From the NCBI RefSeq assembly GCF_031453995.1, contig NZ_JAVDPZ010000003.1:62001-126000 (forward strand): DNA of 64,000 nt, read 5' to 3'. Origin of the DNA: Nitrobacter vulgaris (lineage in GTDB: Bacteria; Pseudomonadota; Alphaproteobacteria; Rhizobiales; Xanthobacteraceae). Below, piece by piece: positions 51,017 through 59,410 of this stretch (positions are counted from its first letter, which is position 1; every line of letters starts with the position of its first letter). A model generated the notes under the pieces. That model saw only the letters and a program-made list of their open reading frames with translations, had not been told where the DNA came from and did not search any database. Made by a program: the position numbers and the translations under genes.

Positions 51017-52177
51017 TCAGAACAGGCTCAACTGCTGTCCGCTGCTGCATTTTGGCTTGGCGAAATGGTCCATCGTCAGCTTTGAGCGCTTCTTATTGAG
51101 CCCAAGTTTCTCGCAAGCGATCTCGAAGCGGCGGCCGATCATCCAAGCGATCGGTCCCGCGCCCTTCATCCGTGTACCCCATTGTGAATCGTAATCGCGG
51201 CCATTACGCATATCGCGGATCAGCGTGAACACATGACGGTAGCGATCCGGATAGCTCGCCATGAGCCATTCGCGGAACAGGTCGCGCACTTCCCGCGGAA
51301 GGCGCAGCAGCACATAGTTGGCTTCCCTGACGCCGGCATATGCAGCAGCATCGAGAATCCGCTCGATCTCGCAGTCATTCAGCGCCGGAATTACGGGGGC
51401 CACCATCACCGTGGTCGGAATGCCCGCTTCCGACAGTTTGCGCAGTGCTTCCAGTCGCCTCATTGGCGTCGATGCCCGCGGCTCCATCGAGCGCGCGAGC
51501 CGGGAATCGAGCGACGTCACGGAAATCGCTACCTTGGCGAGATTGCGCTTCGCCATTCGCGCAAGGATATCGATGTCGCGTGTCACCAACGCCGATTTCG
51601 TGACGATACCGACCGGATGCGAGGCGCGCTCGAGCACTTCGAGAATGCCGCGCATGATTTTCCGGTCACGCTCGATCGGCTGATAGGGATCGGTGTTGGT
51701 TCCGATCGCGATCATCTTCGGCTCGTAGCCCTCCGCGGCCAGTTCCTTCTCCAGCAATGCCGGTGCGTCCGGCTTCGCGAACAGCTTCGATTCGAAATCC
51801 AGCCCCGGCGACAGGCCAAGATAAGCGTGGGTCGGCCTTGCGAAACAATAGACGCAGCCGTGCTCGCAGCCCCGATAAGGGTTGATCGAGCGGTCGAAAC
51901 TGATGTCAGGCGAGTCGTTGCGGGTGATGACTTTCCGCGCGGCGTCAACAGCAACCGTGGTTTTGAACGGCGGCAGATCGTCGAGGCTCTGCCAGCCATC
52001 GTCGAACGCCGTTCGCGCCTCCGTCTCGTATCGACCGCTGACGTTGGATTGCGCGCCGCGCCCCCTCCGCCGCTCATGATCGATTGCGACCTCAATCTCG
52101 GCAAAGGGCGAGGCGGCCGCCGATGCGGGGGGCGGCGTGACTGGCGGATACCTGCGGGCGAGAGAGGCGCTGCTCAT
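51017..52177 (-). CDS. PA0069 family radical SAM protein
   Basis: A 386-aa radical SAM protein of the spore-photoproduct-lyase-like PA0069 group. The cluster motif CEHGCVYCFARPTH (about residue 105) has the CX3CX2C spacing. The region following (ALLEKELAAEGYEPKMIAIGTNTDPYQPIE) is typical of that group. The enzyme has no known substrate; DNA or nucleoside repair has been suggested for relatives. It lies 127 bp upstream of rnhB, same strand. ATG at 52177. Confidence 0.93.
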   Translation of the reverse strand: MSSASLARRYPPVTPPPASAAASPFAEIEVAIDHERRRGRGAQSNVSGRYETEARTAFDDGWQSLDDLPPFKTTVAVDAARKVITRNDSPDISFDRSINPYRGCEHGCVYCFARPTHAYLGLSPGLDFESKLFAKPDAPALLEKELAAEGYEPKMIAIGTNTDPYQPIERDRKIMRGILEVLERASHPVGIVTKSALVTRDIDILARMAKRNLAKVAISVTSLDSRLARSMEPRASTPMRRLEALRKLSEAGIPTTVMVAPVIPALNDCEIERILDAAAYAGVREANYVLLRLPREVRDLFREWLMASYPDRYRHVFTLIRDMRNGRDYDSQWGTRMKGAGPIAWMIGRRFEIACEKLGLNKKRSKLTMDHFAKPKCSSGQQLSLF

Positions 52178-52243
52178 AATGAGAACATAGCACCAAATCG
52201 GAACAAATCAAGAACATAATGTTCTGCCCCAATCAATCAGCTA

Positions 52244-52807
52244 TCAGGCCGACGCTCCTTTCGCCTTCGGCCGGCGAAGATGTTCATCCAGCCGCGGCAT
52301 GATCTCGACGAAGTTGCAGGGACGGGTGCGGTAATCAAGCTGGTGCGCGAGGATACCGTCCCAGCCGTCCCGGCAGGCGCCCGGGGATCCCGGCAAGCAG
52401 AAGATGAAGGTGGAACCTGCGGTGCCGGCGGTTGCGCGGCTCTGGATCGTCGAGGTGCCGATTTTGGCGTGACTCAGCATGTGGAAAGCAATCGAAAAGC
52501 CGTCCATCCGCTTGTCGAATAGCGGCTCGACCGCCTCCGGGGTGACGTCGCGCCCCGTGAAGCCGGTGCCGCCGGTGGTGATGATGACGTCGATGCCGGG
52601 GTCAGCAATCCATCTTTTCATCAGGGTGCGGATCGCCTCGACATCGTCGATGACGATCTCGCGCGCGCCGAGCTTGTGACCCGCGACGGTCAGCCGCTCG
52701 GACAGCGTCGCACCCGACTTGTCCTCTTCAAGCGAGCGCGTGTCAGAGACGGTCAGCACCGCGATGTTCAGAGGGACGAAGGGCTTTGTCTCGTCGATGG
52801 ACGGCAT
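52244..52807 (-). CDS. moaB: Molybdenum cofactor biosynthesis protein B
   Basis: MoaB/MogA-type protein (187 aa), involved in adenylylation of molybdopterin before metal insertion. NIAVLTVSDTRSLEEDKSG, VIITTGGTGFTGRDVTPEAV and STIQSRATAGTAGSTFIFCLPGSPGA are family landmarks. The ATG at 52807 has GGGA upstream; an in-frame extension to 52903 comes from a repeat and is rejected. It is alone here; no other Mo-cofactor gene is in the window. Confidence 0.93.
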   Translation of the reverse strand: MPSIDETKPFVPLNIAVLTVSDTRSLEEDKSGATLSERLTVAGHKLGAREIVIDDVEAIRTLMKRWIADPGIDVIITTGGTGFTGRDVTPEAVEPLFDKRMDGFSIAFHMLSHAKIGTSTIQSRATAGTAGSTFIFCLPGSPGACRDGWDGILAHQLDYRTRPCNFVEIMPRLDEHLRRPKAKGASA

Positions 52808-52835
52808 GGCGGTCCCGTGATCAAGGCGCAGCGCG

Positions 52836-52975
52836 CTCCCTCTCCCCGCTCGCGGGAAGAGGGTTAGGGTGAGGGGCTGCCGACGTTGCAAAGAGCCCCT
52901 CATCCGAACTGCTCAGGCGCGCATTTGCGCTGCCGAAAAGTTCGACCTCCCTCCGCAACCACGGGGAGAGGTAAA
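52836..52975. repeat. CCCTCTCCCC/GGGGAGAGG intergenic repeat
   Basis: About 140 bp with CTCCCTCTCCCCGCTCG, GAGGGTTAGGGTGAGGGGC, AGCCCCTCATCCGAAC and a final CACGGGGAGAGG. The outer parts are complementary. It resembles the common GGGTTAGGGTGAGGGG intergenic repeats of Rhizobiales. A short fragment of the same kind (TCTCCCGTCGCGGGAGAGGG) is at about 62926-62945, after smc. Confidence 0.75.
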
Positions 52976-52999
52976 AGGAATTGAGCTTTGCCAACACCA

Positions 53000-53923
53000 T
53001 TACAAATCGTCCGTCGCGAAGGTGTTGCACGCTTGCACGCTGCCCTGCTGGTAGCCGATCATGAACCAGCGCTTGCGCTGCGCCGCCGAACCATGCGTGA
53101 ACGAATCTGGCACCACGCGGCCAGTCGCCTGCCGCTGCAACGTATCGTCGCCGATCGCCGTTGCCGTGGTCAACGCGGCGTCAATATCGCCCGGTTCGAG
53201 GAAGTTCGGACGCTTCTTCGCCTCACGATTGACCCAAACGCCGGAAAGGCAATCCGCCTGAAGTTCGACTCTGACCTGCAGTTCGTTCGCCTCTGCCTTG
53301 CTGCCGGCCTGCTGCTGCAATCGCGTCACCTTCGGGAGAATGCCGAGCAGGTTCTGAATGTGATGCCCGGCCTCGTGCGCAATGATGTAAGCAGCGGTGA
53401 ACCTGCAAGCGCTGCCCGAGCAGCCACGGAAGCGCGTTTCCACCTGTTTGAAGAAATTGGTGTCGAGGAAGATCTGCTTGTCCGGCGGGCAATAGAACGG
53501 TCCCATCGCGGACTGCGCCATACCGCAGCGACCGCCATTTGTGGCATTGCGGAACAGCACGATACGGGGGCCGGAATAATTTTGCCCGCTGGCCTGAAAG
53601 ATTTCGTGCCAACGATCGTCGATCTCACCCAACACGCCGGAGATCATCTTGCCCATATCGTCGGTCGGCGCACCGGACTTGCCAGGTGACGGGCGGTCGT
53701 CCGTCTGATAGCTCGGCGACTGGCCGCCGCCGGTCAGGATCTCCGCACCTCCGATGAGGAGGCGCGGATCGATGCCGAATGCATAGCCGACCAGGCCGAG
53801 GATAATAATGGTGCCGATGCCGAGGCCGCCGCGTCGACCAAATCCACCGCCTCCTCCGCCGAATCCGCCATCCTCGCGACGGTCGTCGATGTTGTCGCTC
53901 TGGCGAAAATCGTCATCACGCAT
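53000..53923 (-). CDS. Neutral zinc metallopeptidase, YpfJ family
   Basis: A 307-aa putative zinc metallopeptidase anchored in the membrane. The N-terminal 35 residues are Asp/Gly-rich, then one hydrophobic segment (GLGIGTIIILGLVGYAFGI, about residues 35-53). The catalytic motif HEAGHH is in AAYIIAHEAGHHIQNLLG (about residue 187), after CGMAQSAMGPFYCPPDKQIFLD. A Cys pair near SGSACRF may be disulfide-bonded. Substrate unknown. ATG at 53923. Confidence 0.92.
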   Translation of the reverse strand: MRDDDFRQSDNIDDRREDGGFGGGGGGFGRRGGLGIGTIIILGLVGYAFGIDPRLLIGGAEILTGGGQSPSYQTDDRPSPGKSGAPTDDMGKMISGVLGEIDDRWHEIFQASGQNYSGPRIVLFRNATNGGRCGMAQSAMGPFYCPPDKQIFLDTNFFKQVETRFRGCSGSACRFTAAYIIAHEAGHHIQNLLGILPKVTRLQQQAGSKAEANELQVRVELQADCLSGVWVNREAKKRPNFLEPGDIDAALTTATAIGDDTLQRQATGRVVPDSFTHGSAAQRKRWFMIGYQQGSVQACNTFATDDL

Positions 53924-54032
53924 GAGGTCCGTCCTCGTGTCCGATCGATCGCTAACCTAGCCGCAAGTGGCGGCGCCCAATTCAAATTTTCATCTCGTTA
54001 TTCAATAGCCTGCCCGGCAACAATTGCCTATA

Positions 54033-54165
54033 GCGTTTTCGAGCGAAGTGACATCCGGTTCGCCTGAAGAAAACGCGTCTAATCAAAAAGATAGTGCCGC
54101 TAATTCGAAGTTCGCGACGATAATCTGATGCGAACTTCGGATTCCACGCGGGCACCAATGGCTCT
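54033..54165 (+). repeat. Bipartite palindromic element, class A, copy 4
   Basis: Hairpin 2 (54033-54076) has arms GCGTTTTC / GAAAACGC and core GCGAAGTGACATCCGGTTCG. The linker is GTCTAATCAAAAAGA. The second hairpin (54094-54155) has outer arms GTGCC / GGCAC and a perfect inner pair CGAAGTTCGC / GCGAACTTCG at 54106-54115 and 54130-54139. The element ends with GGCTCTATA. Confidence 0.8.
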
Positions 54166-54443
54166 ATAATTTAAGCGTGGTTCAGGTTCAGAAAAACTGA
54201 CCTGGCGGCTTGCAAAATACCACAAACGAAATTCTTTCCATCAGCGCCGACGATGAAACCACGACCCGCCATCGCGGGCGGACCAAATAATGGTTGCGCG
54301 CACCAGCTTTTGAAACCCGCGCATCATTGCCAAACTTGCATTTCGCCGAACGAAAGCTCTCTACAATTAAGTCGATTTTTACTTTGGCAAGTCACTGTAG
54401 CGCCAGTCGGTTGTTTGGTCCCGCGTCGCCGACAGCGTCGCCT

Positions 54444-54462
54444 GAGTCAGAGTATTCGAGTC
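54444..54462 (+). promoter_or_regulatory. Two GANTC methylation sites in the ccrM leader
   Basis: GAGTC at 54444-54448 and 54458-54462, the second directly before the ccrM ATG. GANTC is the CcrM target, so the methylase can modify its own leader. In Caulobacter such sites reduce ccrM transcription once methylated. That the same occurs here is inference. Confidence 0.6.
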
Positions 54463-55593
54463 ATGGGTGTGTCGCGTCGCGGGGCGTCTGCAAGGGCGCC
54501 CCGCACCAAATTTGACTCTCCCGCATCGCGCATCATTGTTGGCGACTGCGTCGCCGAGATGTCGAAGCTTCCATCCGGATCGGTCGATCTGGTATTTGCG
54601 GATCCCCCCTACAATCTGCAGCTCAAGGGCGAACTCAAGCGTCCCGACGAATCGCACGTCGATGCAGTAAACAACGACTGGGACAAGTTCTCGTCTTTCG
54701 CTGCTTACGACGATTTCACCCGCGCCTGGTTGCTCGCATGCCGCCGCGCCATGAAACCGTCGGCCACCATCTGGGTGATCGGATCATATCACAACATCTT
54801 CCGCGTCGGCGCAATCATGCAGGATCTCGGCTTCTGGGTGCTGAACGATATCGTCTGGCGCAAGACCAATCCGATGCCGAATTTCCGCGGCCGCCGCTTC
54901 ACCAACGCCCATGAAACCATGATCTGGGCTGCGCGCGATGAAAACGCCAAAGGCTACACGTTTAACTACGAGGCATTGAAAGCCGCCAACGAGGACGTGC
55001 AGGCGCGCTCGGATTGGCTGATTCCGCTGTGCACCGGTAACGAGCGATTGAAAGACAAGGACGGCCGCAAGGTTCATCCGACCCAGAAGCCCGAGGGTCT
55101 GCTGGCACGGGTACTGCTCTCGTCGTCGAAGCCTGGCGATCTCGTCATCGATCCGTTCAACGGCACCGGCACCACAGGCGCGGTCGCCAGACGTCTCGGC
55201 CGCAACTATATCGGGTTCGAACGCGACCGAACCTACGCGGCCGCCGCCGAGAAACGCATCGCGGCGATCGAACCGCTTCCCGAAGCTACCCTTGCCCCTT
55301 TCATGACGGCGCGCGAGGCACCGCGCGTGGCGTTTTCCGAATTGATCGAGCGCGGCATGATCTCGCCCGGCGCGAAGCTCGTCGATGCAAAGAAGCGCCA
55401 CGGCGCTCTGGTACGCGCCGACGGGGCCATCATGCTCGGTGACAAGGTCGGCTCGATTCATCGGATCGGAGCGATGGCGCAAGGCGCAGGCGCGTGCAAC
55501 GGCTGGACCTTCTGGCACATCGAAACCAGCAAAGGTCTCCGGCTGATCGATGAGCTGCGGGCCGAAATCCGCAGCCAGATGGCGGCAGACTGA
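54463..55593 (+). CDS. ccrM: Cell-cycle DNA adenine methyltransferase CcrM
   Basis: N6-adenine methyltransferase of the beta class that methylates GANTC after replication. 376 aa from the ATG at 54463; the frame opens earlier at 54253 but this start gives the family length. VFADPPYNLQLKGEL is the DPPY catalytic motif and comes before VIDPFNGTGTTGAVARRL, the SAM-binding FxGxG motif, as expected for the beta class. The C-terminal 80 residues (about IERGMISPGAKLVDAKKRHGALVRADG) form the RAMA-type DNA-binding domain. Convergent order with mutY/smc is conserved in alphaproteobacteria. Confidence 0.95.
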   Translation: MGVSRRGASARAPRTKFDSPASRIIVGDCVAEMSKLPSGSVDLVFADPPYNLQLKGELKRPDESHVDAVNNDWDKFSSFAAYDDFTRAWLLACRRAMKPSATIWVIGSYHNIFRVGAIMQDLGFWVLNDIVWRKTNPMPNFRGRRFTNAHETMIWAARDENAKGYTFNYEALKAANEDVQARSDWLIPLCTGNERLKDKDGRKVHPTQKPEGLLARVLLSSSKPGDLVIDPFNGTGTTGAVARRLGRNYIGFERDRTYAAAAEKRIAAIEPLPEATLAPFMTAREAPRVAFSELIERGMISPGAKLVDAKKRHGALVRADGAIMLGDKVGSIHRIGAMAQGAGACNGWTFWHIETSKGLRLIDELRAEIRSQMAAD

Positions 55594-55746
55594 GGCGTTC
55601 CGAACGCGCTCCGTCCACGCATCGGATAGCCGCGCGGTAAGCGCCAAATCCTCGGTTGCATTTAATCGAAAAATCCTAGCATGGAATGGCTGCTCGCGGA
55701 CAGCCAGCCGCGTCCCCAACTCATGCCAAGGACAAAGGGGCTTATG

Positions 55747-56433
55747 ATGCTCAAGTTCTATTTCAATGGCGCGCCAAATCCGAACAAGGTTGCGCTATTT
55801 CTGGAAGAAGCCGGCCTCCCCTTCGAACTCGTGCCGATCGACACCCGCAAGGGCGACCAGTTCAAGCCGGAATTCCTGAAAGTGAATCCGAACGGCAAAG
55901 TACCGGCGATCGACGACGACGGCGTGGTCGTATTCGACAGCAATGCCATCCTTCTTTACCTCGGCGAAAAGACGGGCAAGTTCATGCCGGACAACACGCC
56001 GGCCAATCGCGCGCAACTGCTGTCGTGGATGATGTTCATCGCGAGCGGCCTCGGGCCGTATTCCGGGCAGGCCGTGCATTTCAAGGACTACGCGCCGAAG
56101 GGCATGGACTATGCGGTCAACCGCTACCTGTTTGAGGCGCATCGTCACTACAAGGTTCTCGACGATCATCTCGCGGGCAGCCGCTACATGGTCGGAAACA
56201 CATATACGATCGTCGATATGGCGTTCTGGGGCTGGGCGCGCATGGCGCCCCGCATTATCGGCGAGAGCAGCGTCGCCAAATATCCGAACTTCAAGCGGCT
56301 GCTGGACGAGGTCTCGGCGCGCCCGGCCGCGGCCAGAGCGAGCGTGCTGAAGGACAAGTTTACCTTCAAGACCGAGAACGACGAGGACGCTTTGGGCTTC
56401 CTGTATCGCCACATGAAGACGAAGGTGGCCTGA
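55747..56433 (+). CDS. Glutathione S-transferase family protein
   Basis: A 228-aa GST with an N-terminal thioredoxin-like domain (KFYFNGAPNPNKVALFLEEAGLPFELV, VNPNGKVPAIDDDGVVVFDSNAILLYL) and a C-terminal helical domain (VGNTYTIVDMAFWGWARM). The VPAI and DSNAIL segments bind glutathione. The pair of ATGs at 55744/55747 follows AGGACAAAGGGG; the second has better spacing. Resembles YfcG/Ure2p-like GSTs. It ends 21 bp before a terminator shared with mutY. Confidence 0.9.
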   Translation: MLKFYFNGAPNPNKVALFLEEAGLPFELVPIDTRKGDQFKPEFLKVNPNGKVPAIDDDGVVVFDSNAILLYLGEKTGKFMPDNTPANRAQLLSWMMFIASGLGPYSGQAVHFKDYAPKGMDYAVNRYLFEAHRHYKVLDDHLAGSRYMVGNTYTIVDMAFWGWARMAPRIIGESSVAKYPNFKRLLDEVSARPAAARASVLKDKFTFKTENDEDALGFLYRHMKTKVA

Positions 56434-56453
56434 TCCGTCGCTTCATGAGGAAT

Positions 56454-56485
56454 AAAGACCCTTCGGCTCACGCCGGAGGGTCTTT
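56454..56485. terminator. Bidirectional terminator overlapping the mutY 3' end
   Basis: Arms AAAGACCCT-CGGC / GCCG-AGGGTCTTT, with TTTTT on the + side and AAT-rich sequence on the other. It terminates the GST transcript. The mutY stop codon (56468-56470) is in the loop and the last mutY codons form one arm. Confidence 0.85.
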
Positions 56486-57688
56486 TTGTTGCTTGCGGCG
56501 CTTTGCAGCTACACTGACTTCCTTATCCTCACCTAATCCATGCGCGATGACCTTGCGCATCAGATTGGGCAACGCCTCATCTTTCAGTCGCGCGATCGGC
56601 ACCCAGCGCATGCCGTCAGGCATCGCGATCCGCGCAGTAACGGTTGCGGTATAGACAGCAAGCTCCAGCGGAAAATGCGTGAAAACATGCGTGACCGTGC
56701 CAGCCTTGCGCTGCCAGCGCGGAGCGCTTTCAAGGCATGGCGCCTGCTTCAGAGCAGCCACATCATCCTGCGCGGCGAGCCACGTCGATGTCGGAACTTC
56801 GGTCATGCCGCCAAGCAGGCCTTTTGCCGGCCGCGTGCGGACCAGCACGTCGTTGCCACGCCTCACAACGAAGGCCGCGCCGCGCCGCAACTCGCCCGCT
56901 TTCTTCGGTATCTTGCGAGGAAAGATCTCCTGATCGCCGCGAGCTCGCGCGGCACAATCATCGTTCAGCGGGCACAGCACGCAGGCAGGTTTCTTCGGCG
57001 TGCAAATGGCGGCGCCAAGATCCATCAGCGCCTGCGCGACATCTCCGGCGCGTGTCTTCACGTCGTCAGCACGGCTCTTGCCGTCGCGACCAGCGCGGCT
57101 CTTGCCTTCGCGCCCGGCTCGCGAGGGTCCGAGCAACGTCGCGGCAAGCGTTTGAATGCGCCGCTTCGCCTTCGGCAACGGCTCGTCCACAGCGAACAGC
57201 CGTGTCACAACCCGTTCGATATTGCCGTCGACCGGCATGGTGCGGCGATTGAAGGCGATGGCGGCGATCGCCGCCGCGGTATAGGGACCGATCCCCGGCA
57301 GCGCCCGTAAGTCCTCTTCCGTATCGGGAAATCGACCGCCGTGATCGCGCAGCACCGCAACAGCGCAGGCATGAAGATTGCGCGCGCGCGAATAGTAACC
57401 GAGCCCGGCCCACATCCGTAAGATATCGTCGAGCGACGCGCGCCCCATCGCCTCAACGTCCGGCCAGCGCGCCAGAAACTTCTCGAAATAAGGCCCGACC
57501 GCCTTCACGGTCGTCTGCTGCAGCATGATCTCGGACAGCCAGATCCGATAGGGATCGATAGCCTCGCCGGGCAGCGCGCGCCACGGCAGCCGGCGGCGGT
57601 TACGGTCGTACCAGGCCAGCAGCCGCGTGGGACGGCCCGTTGGCGCAGGAGCTTCCCTTCGCTCGTTGTTTTCCACGGATAGCGCCAT
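56468..57688 (-). CDS. mutY: A/G-specific adenine glycosylase
   Basis: Base-excision repair glycosylase that removes adenine opposite 8-oxoguanine. 406 aa. Helix-hairpin-helix LPGIGPYTAAAIAAIAF with the catalytic Asp further on (MPVDGNIERVV), IWLSEIMLQQTTV, and the [4Fe-4S] cluster CTPKKPACVLCPLNDDC. The C-terminal NUDIX-like domain follows. Between the hairpin region and the cluster there is a repetitive Arg/Lys/Gly-rich insertion (about residues 190-222: GREGKSRAGRDGKSRADDVKTRAGDV) that other MutY proteins do not need. The end overlaps the terminator. Confidence 0.95.
   Translation of the reverse strand: MALSVENNERREAPAPTGRPTRLLAWYDRNRRRLPWRALPGEAIDPYRIWLSEIMLQQTTVKAVGPYFEKFLARWPDVEAMGRASLDDILRMWAGLGYYSRARNLHACAVAVLRDHGGRFPDTEEDLRALPGIGPYTAAAIAAIAFNRRTMPVDGNIERVVTRLFAVDEPLPKAKRRIQTLAATLLGPSRAGREGKSRAGRDGKSRADDVKTRAGDVAQALMDLGAAICTPKKPACVLCPLNDDCAARARGDQEIFPRKIPKKAGELRRGAAFVVRRGNDVLVRTRPAKGLLGGMTEVPTSTWLAAQDDVAALKQAPCLESAPRWQRKAGTVTHVFTHFPLELAVYTATVTARIAMPDGMRWVPIARLKDEALPNLMRKVIAHGLGEDKEVSVAAKRRKQQKDPPA
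57072..57119. repeat. 24-bp tandem repeat inside mutY
   Basis: Two units, 57072-57095 and 57096-57119, sharing CGGCTCTTGCC-TCGCG-CC with few differences. 24 bp keeps the frame, so it adds a repeated octapeptide-like KSRAGR(D/E)G to MutY. Confidence 0.75.
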
Positions 57689-57722
57689 TTACCGACTCGA
57701 GGCGTTCGACGACATTCTCTCA

Positions 57723-57806
57723 CCGTCATGCCCGCGCCTGTCGCGGGCATCCACGTCTTTATTCGTTCCGTACGCGGATGGCTGGAACAAGCCTAGCCAT
57801 GACGGC
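57723..57806. repeat. GTCATGCCCG-type palindromic repeat between mutY and dciA
   Basis: ACCGTCATGCCCGCG, TCGCGGGCATCCACGTCTTT, and a distal GCCATGACGGC. Third copy of the family at 24268 and 31373. It lies in the shared promoter region of mutY and dciA. Confidence 0.75.
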
Positions 57807-57857
57807 ATATTTTTCAACCGCATCCCAAATGAGAACCAACATGCTATAAAAGCGGTG

Positions 57858-58337
57858 ATGTCCAAGCCCGGCCCGATCTCAGCCAAGCCGTTGTCGGCAT
57901 TGCTCGGTGATGTCTTCTCCGATGCCTATGCGCGGCAGGGATTCGCCTCACGCGAACTGGTGACCCGCTGGGCGGAAATCGCCGGACCCGAGATCGCCGC
58001 GCATTCCGAACCGATGAAGATCCAGTGGCCTCGTCCGATCGAGGGGCAGAAGCAGGAACCGGCGACGCTGGTATTGCGGGTCGAAGGTCCTGTCGCACTG
58101 GAAATCCAGCATTCCTCCGATGTCATTCTGCAAAGGGTCAATCGGTTCTTCGGCTGGAACGCGGTCGGCCGGCTGGCCTTACGCCAGGCCCCTTTGTCGC
58201 GCAACTCCGTGCGGAATGCCTCACGGCTGCCCGACGCGACGGACGTGGCACAGGTGGCGGAAACGCTGTCCTCTATCGAGGACAACGATCTGCGTACGGC
58301 GCTGGCGCGACTCGGCGCTTCGATCAAGTGGAATTGA
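57858..58337 (+). CDS. DUF721 / DciA family protein (helicase-loader type)
   Basis: A 159-aa protein of the DUF721 family, whose members (DciA) help load the replicative helicase DnaB in bacteria lacking DnaC. The N-terminal KH-like part includes ELVTRWAEIAGPEIAAHSEPMKIQWPR and LVLRVEGPVALEIQHSSDVILQRVNRFFGW. The C-terminal part is helical and variable. The frame extends upstream to 57627 through the repeat; ATG 57858 is the reasonable start. It lies between mutY and the dsbA-smc pair. Confidence 0.85.
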   Translation: MSKPGPISAKPLSALLGDVFSDAYARQGFASRELVTRWAEIAGPEIAAHSEPMKIQWPRPIEGQKQEPATLVLRVEGPVALEIQHSSDVILQRVNRFFGWNAVGRLALRQAPLSRNSVRNASRLPDATDVAQVAETLSSIEDNDLRTALARLGASIKWN

Positions 58338-58441
58338 CGCGATGGTGGAGCACACCGACAGCGCGCCATTGCCACAATTCTGGTTTCAAGCTAGCGAACA
58401 ATTGTCGTCAGGGCGCTTGCGCCGTTTTCGGGAGAAGACCG

Positions 58442-59104
58442 TTGATCATTACGCGCCGCGCCGTTAATGCCGCCCTCGCATTGGGCGGACTCGCCGCCTT
58501 CGTAGGTCTTTCGCCATTGCGCCTGATCGGTGAGGCCATGGCCCAGAGCGCCACCGCCACAGACGTGGCCAAACCCGTTTCGCTGCCGGACATGGCGCTC
58601 GGCCCCAAGGACGCCGTCGTCACTATCACCGAATATGCCTCGATGACGTGTCCGCATTGCTCGCGGTTCGCGGAAGACGTGTTTCCGAAGATCAAGACGG
58701 ACTACATCGACACCAACAAGATTCGCTATGTGTTCCGCGAGTTTCCGCTCGACATCAAGGCCGCCGCCGGCGCGATGCTGGCCCGCTGCATCGCCAAGGA
58801 CGACGCGGGAAAATATTTCGCCGTGATCGACACGCTGTTCAAGTCGCAGGACACATGGACCGGATCAAATACCACGGAATCGCTGAAACTGATCGGCAAG
58901 CAGACCGGACTTACGGGAGATGAGGTTGAAAGCTGCCTGAAGGATCAGGCCTTGCTCGACAAGATCGCGGCCGACCAGAAATACGCCAATGAGGTTTTGA
59001 AGGTGAATTCGACACCGACGTTCTTCATCAACGGCGACATGGTGAAGGGCGAGATCGCATTCGAGGACTTCAAGAAGAAGATCGATCCCTTGTTGAAAAA
59101 CTGA
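58442..59104 (+). CDS. DsbA family thiol-disulfide protein
   Basis: A 220-aa secreted thioredoxin-fold protein. The N-terminus (ITRRAVNAALALGGLAAFVGL) is a signal peptide with two Arg, possibly Tat-dependent. The active site CPHC is in EYASMTCPHCSRFAEDV (about residue 66). The cis-Pro loop is VNSTPTFFING. The start is TTG at 58442 with GGGAGAAG about 5 bases upstream; the longer frame from 58025 is the dciA antiframe. It may form disulfides in the periplasm. Confidence 0.87.
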   Translation: MIITRRAVNAALALGGLAAFVGLSPLRLIGEAMAQSATATDVAKPVSLPDMALGPKDAVVTITEYASMTCPHCSRFAEDVFPKIKTDYIDTNKIRYVFREFPLDIKAAAGAMLARCIAKDDAGKYFAVIDTLFKSQDTWTGSNTTESLKLIGKQTGLTGDEVESCLKDQALLDKIAADQKYANEVLKVNSTPTFFINGDMVKGEIAFEDFKKKIDPLLKN

Positions 59105-59152
59105 GGGTAGCAAAACAAACGTTGGCGGACACCGGCTGAGGTTCCAGGGTCT

Positions 59153-59247
59153 TTCCACTTCTGGGGAATCAGAAGCGGAACTTTATGGTTTGATCTGACG
59201 CGTTTTCTGCACGCGAACTGATATCCACTTCGCTCGAAAACGCTATA
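59153..59247 (-). repeat. Bipartite palindromic element, class A, copy 5
   Basis: Hairpin 1 (59153-59180) pairs TTCCACTTCTG with CAGAAGCGGAA. Linker GGTTTGATCTGAC. Hairpin 2 (59200-59243) has arms GCGTTTTC / GAAAACGC, core CGAACTGATATCCACTTCG, then the edge TATA. It lies between the DsbA-like gene and smc. Confidence 0.8.
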
Positions 59248-59410
59248 ACCCCTGCAAAAGCCTTTGGAAAAGCTTGTTTGCGCGGTTGCTCTGGTACGTC
59301 GCTATCGCCATTGTCGAACCTCGCGAGGCGCGCGACTCAGGGCTGCTGACAGTACGTGTGGTATTGTGGCTGTGGGCTGATTCGCGTCTTGCAAGCACAG
59401 TAGAGTGTCC

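Larger units (their letters stand above)
53924..54462. other. Upstream region of ccrM with a palindromic element
   Basis: 539 bp divergent region between the metallopeptidase gene and ccrM. It holds a class A bipartite element (54033-54165) and, directly before the ccrM start, two GAGTC sites. The ccrM frame extends upstream to 54253 but that part does not look like coding sequence. Confidence 0.65.

Noticed and set aside
52808..52903. Upstream extension of moaB
   Set aside because: The extra residues are encoded by a common intergenic repeat; the ATG at 52807 fits the family.
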